Shown here: positions 1 through 5,113 of the stretch, in pieces
Numbering within the stretch: the stretch's first letter is position 1
How the letters are laid out: each line of letters begins with the position of its first letter
From: Phycisphaeraceae bacterium
GTDB taxonomy: Bacteria; Planctomycetota; Phycisphaerae; Phycisphaerales; Phycisphaeraceae
DNA: 6,802 bases
Assembly (NCBI GenBank): GCA_016763955.1
Contig: JAESSU010000263.1
Coordinates: 1 to 6,802, forward strand
Direction of reading: 5' to 3'
Made by a program: the position numbers and the translations under genes
The notes under the pieces: generated by a model
Database searches by the model: none
Told to the model about the DNA's origin: nothing
Seen by the model: the letters and a program-made list of their open reading frames with translations, nothing else

Positions 1-93
1 TTCGCCAAGGCCATCTTTTTGGATTTTTTCATAGCAGGCAAACAAGCGACCTAGCACATAAGGCACGTCAGAGCGATCAGGATCAAGAGCCAC
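1..93 (-). CDS. cas11c: Probable internal start for Cas11c within cas8c (partial)
   Basis: In type I-C systems the small subunit Cas11c is made from an internal start near the 3' end of cas8c, in the same frame. Here a GTG at 93-91 (Cas8c residue 474) is preceded, after a 7-nt spacer, by GGAGGA at 106-101, the strongest Shine-Dalgarno match inside the gene. The product would begin [20 protein letters not shown] after the initiator; the LGRLFA element near the N-terminus resembles, as I recall it, the start of known Cas11c proteins. Only 31 codons are in the window. If Cas8c has its usual length, the product would be about 110-130 residues, as expected for Cas11c. The start is inferred, not proven. 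Confidence 0.6.
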   Translation of the reverse strand, partial: MALDPDRSDVPYVLGRLFACYEKIQKDGLGE

Positions 94-1512
94 GGGCAAT
101 TCCTCCATAGGTGAATTTAAAATGCGGTGATGACGATTAATACAGGCTTTAAGAATGCCCACACGACGAGCTGAGACACGACCATCAGTCATGATGTGTC
201 GCAAGACAGCGATGTAAAATGATTCGGGATAACGGTTGCCAGTAAGGATCGCGGACATCAAGCTCCCCGCAAGCAGCGGCGGAATATCTTTGGCATCTCG
301 AGCCGTTTCCCAGAGCAGCTCACGCACCATCGGTGGAGGTGACGGCGGCATGCCTGGCTTAGGCGGACGATCCATGCCGATGATGTTCAAGTCTTGCAAG
401 TGTTGTTGCACACGCTGGAGTAGTTGGCCGAGGTTGCCGGTAAACCAATAGCGGATGCTGATGCGTGCAGCATTGGGGGAAAGTCCTAACACATAAAATT
501 GAGTTTGAGGATCGCCGAGTTCATCCGGCGGCGCGCTGCCGTTAGCAATGCGATGCAGCGGTGCATGGATGTTCTTTTTTTGTTCTTCATCTTCAATATA
601 GCCAAACATCTTGCCCCATAAATTTTCAGCAGGTGATGGTTTTTCTGTCCAGAACACTGTGGTGGCATCACCGATAATCACACGTCGTTGTTTTTGAGCA
701 AGCAGGTGGTTTAGTGCTGTGCAATATCGGAATGTAGCTTGCTCGGAGACTGGGGCATTGTAGGACTGGGTATTGCCATAGGATTCATAGGCTTTGTCAT
801 TAAATGAGACCAGTGAACCACCAACACTTTGCCCGCCGACAATGCCTTTAATCTTGGGTTCATGTAAACGGGCCAGCGTCAATTGTTCACCGGTGATTAG
901 ACATTGGCCCACCTGCTGCGGCTCTTTTTCATCTTCAACCGGCGCGTTAAGTGTGGACCGCCAGTAATCTTGAATCTTGGGCCGATCATGCACATAGCCA
1001 GCTTGACCGCGAATTTGAAAGACGCCATTGTGATTGGGGGCTTCAAGTAAATCCTCACGTCCATCGGCTTGGCTGATATCCCATTTTTCTAAAAATCGGC
1101 AGACTGATGAATAGCCTGGATCATCAATCTGTTTTTCGCGGGCCAAATGTTCTTCACGAAGTTTTTCAAAGGCTGCCGTTGCGCGATCCTGTTCCTTGTC
1201 TAGTGCTTTGCCAGTCTTCCCTTTGGCTTTTTGAGCAGGCACCATCCCTAGCAGATACGCTGAATTATCCCAGAGAAAACAAGGGTTCAATCCGGAGCCC
1301 GAAGGTTTGGTTTGTCCGGGCATGGTCATGGCAACAGGACGCGGCTTTCCTTTTTTATCATGATCAATAATTTGAATTGCATGGAGTTTGCCATCGGTTT
1401 CTATTACCACACGAAAACCTATTTGCTGCACACTAAAACCAAAGGACGCAATCGCCACCGTTGGATCATCGCGTAATCGTTGATAGTAATCATGTAATGC
1501 TTGGAGGATCAT
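1..1512 (-). CDS. cas8c: Cas8c/Csd1, large subunit of type I-C Cascade (3' end outside window)
   Basis: Cas8c is the large subunit of the I-C Cascade surveillance complex; it recognises the PAM and helps open the target duplex. The frame is open for 504 codons from an ATG at 1512 and runs off the left edge. The N-terminus ([13 protein letters not shown], then [11 protein letters not shown]) and the segments [63 protein letters not shown] and [17 protein letters not shown] are typical of the Csd1 family. Usual family length is near 570-620 residues, so about 80-110 are missing. The ATG overlaps the cas5c stop (ATGA), and AGGTGG lies 4 nt upstream, pointing to translational coupling in one operon. 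No frameshift was seen in this gene. The identification is firm; the host group is not. Confidence 0.95.
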   Translation of the reverse strand, partial: MILQALHDYYQRLRDDPTVAIASFGFSVQQIGFRVVIETDGKLHAIQIIDHDKKGKPRPVAMTMPGQTKPSGSGLNPCFLWDNSAYLLGMVPAQKAKGKTGKALDKEQDRATAAFEKLREEHLAREKQIDDPGYSSVCRFLEKWDISQADGREDLLEAPNHNGVFQIRGQAGYVHDRPKIQDYWRSTLNAPVEDEKEPQQVGQCLITGEQLTLARLHEPKIKGIVGGQSVGGSLVSFNDKAYESYGNTQSYNAPVSEQATFRYCTALNHLLAQKQRRVIIGDATTVFWTEKPSPAENLWGKMFGYIEDEEQKKNIHAPLHRIANGSAPPDELGDPQTQFYVLGLSPNAARISIRYWFTGNLGQLLQRVQQHLQDLNIIGMDRPPKPGMPPSPPPMVRELLWETARDAKDIPPLLAGSLMSAILTGNRYPESFYIAVLRHIMTDGRVSARRVGILKACINRHHRILNSPMEELPVALDPDRSDVPYVLGRLFACYEKIQKDGLGE

Positions 1513-2210
1513 GCAACCACCTGCCTTTGCACATCACGGAGATTGATGATGCCATCTTTCATCACTGCACGGAAAAATTGAGGCTGTGGGTTTAAGCGTT
1601 TGCCAGTGTGCCCATCGATGACCGCGCCTTTTTTGTCCGGCTGGTAATCCATGTCATAGAGCATGAACCCAAAATCTTTGTCTCGCTCATTTTCAGGCAA
1701 TTCACATTCAGGTAAAGGCTCGTCCCCTTCAATCAACTTGAAATGGGCAGGAAATTCTCGACATCCCAGATAAGGATGATGGAAGTATTGTCCCTGACGC
1801 GCTCTTCGTGAAAACATCGCAAAATGTTTTTGTTCTTTTTCACTGGCATCAAGCATTTCAAAATGTGCCTCAATGACGTACCCCACATCACGGAGCAATA
1901 AAGACGCTCGTTGCTGGCGTTCCTCTTCGACGATCATGCCGAGATTACCTTTGCCTTTTTTCATAGCTGTCTTAGCATTGCTGTATGATGCTTTGGAACC
2001 CACCTCATTACGGCGGATATTCATCCAGCGAACCGGCTTAAGCACATGAATCGCATCGATCACCCAACGAATTTGTGGCTTCCAGTAAATAGCCTCCAGC
2101 ACACCTCGGGCGGCCGATGGCGTCATCACGTCGTAACTGACTCTCTCCGCTTTCATCTCGGGTCTGGTGAACAAAGCGTGCTCTCCCCAGACGTGTAATC
2201 GAATGCCCAT
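1509..2210 (-). CDS. cas5c: Cas5c/Cas5d, pre-crRNA endoribonuclease of type I-C
   Basis: In I-C systems, which lack Cas6, Cas5c cuts pre-crRNA at the base of the repeat hairpin, leaves an 11-nt 5' handle and stays bound to it in Cascade. The 233-residue protein has the family signatures in order: [20 protein letters not shown] at the N-terminus, [17 protein letters not shown] (residues 29-45, including Tyr42 as a candidate active-site residue), [18 protein letters not shown] (100-117), and the [16 protein letters not shown] block (142-157). Its length is normal and it appears intact. The ATG is preceded by AAAGGGG at 8 nt. The gene follows the small ORF after 28 nt and overlaps cas8c by 4 nt, so it lies mid-operon. 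The crRNA-like element at 2612-2707 is a plausible substrate. Confidence 0.95.
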   Translation of the reverse strand: MGIRLHVWGEHALFTRPEMKAERVSYDVMTPSAARGVLEAIYWKPQIRWVIDAIHVLKPVRWMNIRRNEVGSKASYSNAKTAMKKGKGNLGMIVEEERQQRASLLLRDVGYVIEAHFEMLDASEKEQKHFAMFSRRARQGQYFHHPYLGCREFPAHFKLIEGDEPLPECELPENERDKDFGFMLYDMDYQPDKKGAVIDGHTGKRLNPQPQFFRAVMKDGIINLRDVQRQVVA

Positions 2211-2238
2211 TTGATTTTCCCCTTTCTCAAAAATGTTT

Positions 2239-2469
2239 TCAGTTCATGTTGTGTGATTTGTCGCGAAAGCGACGTGAACACAAGCCGCGTTTGCGGGCAC
2301 CAACCAACGCAAGCCAAGTGTGATTGGGGTCAAATTCTTTACCCATTTGAATGCAGAACTCCCTATGAGCTTGATCAAAAATTTCCGTGTATGGAGTGCT
2401 GTCAAGACCAACCCGCAATTTTGAAACAATTTGTGCAGCGATCGTAAGTTCTCGTTGTGTCAGTTTCAT
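2239..2469 (-). CDS. Small basic-tailed protein, first ORF of the cas5-cas8 operon, function unknown
   Basis: This 76-residue ORF has a good ribosome binding site (AAGGA, 7 nt before ATG) and lies 28 nt before cas5c on the same strand, so it is probably translated and is the first gene behind the promoter at about 2512. I do not recognise a family. It starts [18 protein letters not shown], a likely amphipathic helix, has a central segment [19 protein letters not shown], and ends in an Arg/Lys-rich tail (RRFRDK). There is no signal peptide or membrane segment. It is not a standard I-C cas gene. Because its promoter is the apparent target of the crRNA-like RNA, it could be a regulator, a toxin kept silent by Cascade, an anti-CRISPR-like modulator or an unrelated passenger. 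Nothing in the sequence decides between these. Confidence 0.6.
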   Translation of the reverse strand: MKLTQRELTIAAQIVSKLRVGLDSTPYTEIFDQAHREFCIQMGKEFDPNHTWLALVGARKRGLCSRRFRDKSHNMN

Positions 2470-2511
2470 GGTAAAATCCTTTCAATGATTCTTTGATGTT
2501 CCAATGTTATT

Positions 2512-2517
2512 AGTATA
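2512..2517 (-). promoter_or_regulatory. Candidate -10 box of the small ORF-cas5c-cas8c promoter
   Basis: TATACT matches the sigma-70 -10 consensus at 5 of 6 positions. It would put the transcript start near 2505, leaving a leader of about 36 nt before the ATG at 2469. The -35 region (GTTAGT at 2540-2535 with a 17-bp spacer) is poor, so the promoter may need an activator or use another sigma factor. A second, weaker pair, TTGCAT (2571-2566) and TAAACT (2549-2544), lies upstream. The -10 box sits inside the crRNA-like target. Confidence 0.5.
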
Positions 2518-2529
2518 TGATATTGTGAA
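2512..2529 (-). promoter_or_regulatory. PAM plus seed target of the crRNA-like RNA, over the cas promoter
   Basis: Read on the minus strand, TTC (2529-2527) is followed by ACAATATCATATACT (2526-2512). The guide-like segment at 2647-2661 reads ACAATTTCATATACT. Fourteen of 15 positions agree, with the one difference at position 6. TTC is the canonical I-C PAM and lies on the correct side. Cascade flips out every sixth guide base, so position 6 does not count. Pairing ends after position 15 (guide C, target A at 16). Binding here would cover the -10 box and should block transcription without licensing Cas3 cleavage. Confidence 0.82.
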
Positions 2530-2533
2530 AGAA

Positions 2534-2546
2534 AACTAACACGAGT
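2534..2546. repeat. Left arm of a 13-bp inverted repeat shared with the guide
   Basis: AACTAACACGAGT here is the exact reverse complement of ACTCGTGTTAGTT at 2659-2671, which lies in the distal part of the guide-like segment. On the minus strand this copy sits 4 nt upstream of the TTC PAM of the seed target. So the two parts of the guide correspond to two neighbouring promoter blocks in swapped order, and one linear guide could not pair with both at once. Confidence 0.85.
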
Positions 2547-2611
2547 TTACTACACTTTTCGGTGTATGCAAGAGTTTTTACAAAAAAACGATATTTTTCT
2601 TGCGTCAGCAG

Positions 2612-2646
2612 GTCGTTCAATGTCAAATTGGTACGCGGATTGAAAC
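2612..2646 (+). repeat. Solitary degenerate type I-C CRISPR repeat
   Basis: The 35-nt segment starts GTCG and ends GGATTGAAAC, like standard 32-nt I-C repeats (GTCGC... to ...GTGGATTGAAAC). The stem has drifted but still folds: 2614-2616 pairs with 2633-2635 and 2617-2621 with 2627-2631 (one U-G pair), with U2632 bulged and a 5-nt loop (2622-2626). Exactly 11 nt follow the stem, the length of the I-C 5' handle. No second good repeat follows, so this is not an array. Confidence 0.8.
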
Positions 2647-2658
2647 ACAATTTCATAT

Positions 2659-2671
2659 ACTCGTGTTAGTT
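2659..2671. repeat. Right arm of the 13-bp inverted repeat, inside the guide
   Basis: ACTCGTGTTAGTT is the exact inverted copy of 2534-2546, 112 bp away centre to edge. It occupies guide positions 13-25. It has neither a PAM nor a seed match when the guide is aligned to the promoter copy, so it is probably a trace of how the guide arose from promoter sequence, or a shared protein site. Confidence 0.8.
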
Positions 2672-2677
2672 ACTTGG

Positions 2678-2707
2678 CGCCCGCTTCACTGCGGGCGTCT
2701 TTTTTTT
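2678..2707 (+). terminator. Rho-independent terminator of the crRNA-like RNA, resembling a repeat hairpin
   Basis: CGCCCGC (2678-2684) pairs perfectly with GCGGGCG (2691-2697) around the 6-nt loop TTCACT, followed by TCT and seven further T residues to 2707. The stem and loop look like a I-C repeat hairpin, so this is probably a second repeat whose 3' handle has been replaced by a T-run. It would both end transcription and serve as the 3' hairpin of the mature RNA. It works on the plus strand only; on the minus strand no T-run follows. It overlaps the cas3 stop. Confidence 0.85.
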
Positions 2708-3908
2708 ATATCACCGACGACTCACCCATCACTTGTAATTCCCCAAGGCATAATCCCAATGTTTCGTCATAGCGGCTACTGTTGGACAAAACAGCTAATT
2801 GATCATTGTCTTTTAACATCTCAATATCCCCAGATTGCACCAAAGCATCCCAATGCCAGACCGGAATCTGAACGGTGTAACGTTGTATCTTGCGGTACAA
2901 ATCACGATTGGGTTTTTGATGCTGTAACTGTGAAATTAAATCATCCCCAACCTTGCCGTAAGACACCACGACCGACTTTTGCGTTTGCGGGATAAAGGTA
3001 AATCGCTGGGCAGCCGTTTTGTAATCAAAGAGCACTTTATTAATGTCACAAAAACATTTCATCACGTTGTGCTTATCCCATTGATCTGACTTCTTCCAAT
3101 AGTGCAACTCAAAATATTGCTTGATCGCAGTGAGATTCAACAGATCATCGGGATGATCGGGTATCACCTCTTGCGTACATTGGGCAGCCTGGCGCATGGA
3201 TCCTTTAGGAATATCATTAATGCCGTTCTCAGGTTCAAATACAAAAACCTCCCCCATGGCTTGCTTGCCTTCACGATTGCATCGGCCTGCTGCCTGAGCG
3301 ATGGAATCCAATCCCGCTAAGCTGCGATAGACCACGGGGAAATCAATATCAACGCCCGCTTCGATTAATTGTGTACTCACCACACGACACCCCCCGGAAG
3401 CTCGCCCGTCCTCGGAAGTTTTAAGACGTTCTTTGATTTTGTCCAAACAAACGGAGCGATGGGCGGGACACATGGCGGCGCTAAGGTGATACACATCGCC
3501 GACGTGTCGTAGAGATTGATAAAGATCAGCTGCTCGCTTGCGGGTGTCCACAATGGCTAATACTTGCTGATGTTTAGCCAAACGATCTGTCAGCGTATTG
3601 AGCGTGATCTTGCCAATGGTTTTGACGGTCACTCTTTTCATTCGCTCAAACAATTGCTGCGGCTTATCAATGATCTCACATGCGTTTTGCAGGCCGATGG
3701 CAAACCCTTCGCGTTGGATCACCGCAGGCTGCGTGGCAGTGCAAAGAACAATCGTGCAGCCGTAGTTGCGAACCAGTTCATCCAACGCAGCAAGGCAAGG
3801 TTCAAGCAAATCCACGGGGATGGCCTGAGCTTCATCAAGCACTATCACACTGTTGGCAATGCGATGCAGTTTTCGACATCGTGATGTACGATTGGCAAAA
3901 AGTGATTC

Positions 3909-3913
3909 AAAAA
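3909..3913 (-). other. Second frameshift site in cas3
   Basis: The minus strand reads CAATTTTTGAATC. As it stands the frame gives NVQFLNHFLPIV and stops at 3845. With one extra T it reads NVQFFESLFANRTSRCRKLH and continues straight into VIVLDEAQAIP, which is the expected Cas3 sequence between motif Ib and the DEAD-type box. The correction is therefore well defined: one base lost from a T6 run. Confidence 0.88.
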
Positions 3914-4749
3914 TTGAACATTGGTGGTCACCACAACCGGTGCATCCCAGTTCTCCGCAGCAAGCCTCATCTGCTTATTCTCTTTATCTGGTGATAGATT
4001 GCTGTGATGTTCCAACACAACATCATCTTCAAGCACCTTGCGAATAATGTCAGCGTTCTGCTCAATAATACTGGTAAACGGCAGGGCAAAGATCACACGA
4101 CGCAAATTATTGCGATGCGCATGTTGTGTGGCAAACGCCAAACTCGAAAATGTCTTGCCCCCACCGGTCGGCACGGTCAAACTAAAAAAACCAGGCTTAT
4201 TTCTCGCAGCTATAACACACTGCTGATAAACCGCGTCACGACATCGTCCGACTTGAGTCTTCAGATTGCGCTTGCCAGCAACACAATCATCAACTCGTTT
4301 GGCCCATAATTGCCAGTTGGGTGCAGTGATATTTCTCGCGTTAAATTGGCAGGCATTATAGTGCAATTCAGTGGCTAGAAAGTCGGCATCCACCAGAGCA
4401 GAGAACATCATCCGCCCCCAAAATGCAACTTGAAATGCAGCTTCGTTTGGTGTCAGTTTTAATTGCAAAGAAGGCATGGGGATGGTCGGAATTTGTTTTA
4501 ACTCTGAGGGGATGTCCACCGGTTCGATACGTTTGTGCAGACGATGTATCAATGTGCCCGGGACATCACGATTCGCCTCTATTCCAGCATCGGCTAAGCC
4601 CCCATGATGACCGGCAATGCAGTAAGCAGCGATGCGTCCCAAAGGCTTTAACGGCCCGTCTAGCATTTTTATCGCATGTTGCGCACCTGCCGAACTGTGA
4701 TCGATTTTTCCCACAATGTCTGCATCTGAATCGTCTTTAGCAGCACCGC

Positions 4750-4755
4750 TTTTTT
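4750..4755 (-). other. First frameshift site in cas3 (A6 run, coding strand)
   Basis: The coding strand reads CTC AAA AAA GCG. The HD segment ends in WQNYLKK in this frame; the next frame continues SGAAKDDSDADIVGKIDHSS, giving the conserved DHS motif. One extra A, or a -1 slip on the A-run, joins them. Natural slippage is possible here, since a lysine tRNA can re-pair on AAA after a one-base slip, but a lost base is the simpler reading. Confidence 0.85.
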
Positions 4756-5069
4756 GAGATAGTTCTGCCAGGCATCGGAGAGTTTCCCAAGATCATGCCA
4801 TATCGTCAGGTGATATAAAAAGAGTTCAGCGTTGAAAGGAGTCGCAAAAGTTACCGCAAGCGATGCAACGCGATTGAGATGTAATTCAAATGATTCCCAG
4901 TTTTCCTGAGGATTTGGGCCGTGAGCAAATACGTTCATTCCGCAAGTGGGAATTAATAGATTGCCCGCAATTAGATTTTTTTGATGAGTATTAGACACAA
5001 ATTCCCCCCTGATGTGAATCCACCTAACAGTAATGATATTTTTACGATAAAGCAACATGCCACGACACT

Positions 5070-5107
5070 GAACTATTTAGTTCCTGTTTTTATACCTGTT
5101 TTTAATA
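5070..5107 (-). promoter_or_regulatory. Candidate cas3 promoter/operator region
   Basis: The 115 bp between the cas3 start and the plus-strand ORF are AT-rich and hold the only visible control signals. An inverted repeat GAACTA-TT-TAGTTC spans 5070-5083, and CCTGTTTTTA is directly repeated at 5083-5092 and 5095-5104 (12-bp period). On the minus strand TATAAA (5094-5089) and TAAAAT (5112-5107) could be -10 boxes, but no good -35 is seen. A TATAAA start would fall near 5082, on the inverted repeat, so that repeat could be a repressor site. All of this is inference from pattern. Confidence 0.35.
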
Positions 5108-5113
5108 TTTTAG

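Larger units (their letters stand above)
2612..2707 (+). ncRNA. crRNA-like regulatory RNA (CreR/CreA type): degenerate repeat, guide, repeat-like terminator
   Basis: The element has three parts: a degenerate I-C repeat (2612-2646), a guide of about 29-31 nt (2647 to about 2676) and a repeat-like hairpin with a T-run (2678-2707). Cas5c cleavage at the base of the first hairpin would leave the 11-nt handle CGGATTGAAAC (2636-2646). The guide seed matches the cas operon promoter beside a TTC PAM. CreR/CreA RNAs are known crRNA-like RNAs that direct Cascade to repress cas genes or a guarded toxin through partial pairing; that this element is one is my inference. The gene points away from the small ORF and ends on the cas3 stop codon. 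I found no convincing promoter upstream; GATATT at 2590-2595 is a weak -10 without a matching -35. It could instead be the remnant of a lost array, but the seed match argues against that. Confidence 0.8.
2706..4998 (-). pseudogene. cas3: Cas3 helicase-nuclease, type I-C, interrupted by two 1-base deletions
   Basis: Cas3 is recruited by target-bound Cascade, nicks the displaced strand with its HD domain and degrades DNA by its SF2 helicase activity. Two frameshifts split it into segments 4998-4750, about 4750-3909 and about 3909-2706. Adding one base to the T6 run at 4750-4755 and one to the A5 run at 3909-3913 gives 764 residues, a normal length. In that joined protein: N-terminal FAHGPNP (24-30), HD motifs WHDLGK (67-72), KIDHSSAGAQH (98-108) and AGHHGGL (129-135), Walker A PTGGGKT (277-283), DEAQ (389-392), CTATQP (about 420) and QAAGRCNREG (about 569-578). 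The start chosen is GTG at 4998 because AGGGGGG lies 5 nt before it; ATG at 4938, just before the conserved FAHG, lacks such a site. Each lesion is a shortened homopolymer, so sequencing error is as likely as true decay. Confidence 0.9.

Noticed and set aside
256..268. Alternative internal start in cas8c: ATG at 258 with GGGGAG 4 nt upstream.
   Set aside because: The product would be about 170 residues, longer than known Cas11c, and it begins inside the conserved AILTG helix; the GTG at 93 fits better in spacing and position.
2612..2707. A normal CRISPR array with one spacer.
   Set aside because: The repeat stem is degenerate, the downstream repeat lacks its handle and carries a T-run, no leader is visible, and the guide matches the neighbouring cas promoter instead of looking foreign.
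2600..2995. 131-codon plus-strand frame crossing the crRNA-like element and the end of cas3.
   Set aside because: It is antisense to conserved Cas3 sequence and runs through a CRISPR-like repeat and a terminator; it has no ribosome binding site and no protein-like composition.
5033..5042. Second possible target of the guide upstream of cas3: AAAATATCAT on the minus strand agrees with 8 of the first 10 guide bases.
   Set aside because: It has a seed mismatch at position 2, the preceding triplet is GTA and not TTC, and the region is AT-rich, so chance explains it.
4996..5058. ATG at 5058 as the start of Cas3.
   Set aside because: The added 20 residues do not resemble a Cas3 N-terminus and there is no Shine-Dalgarno site, whereas AGGGGGG lies 5 nt before the GTG at 4998.
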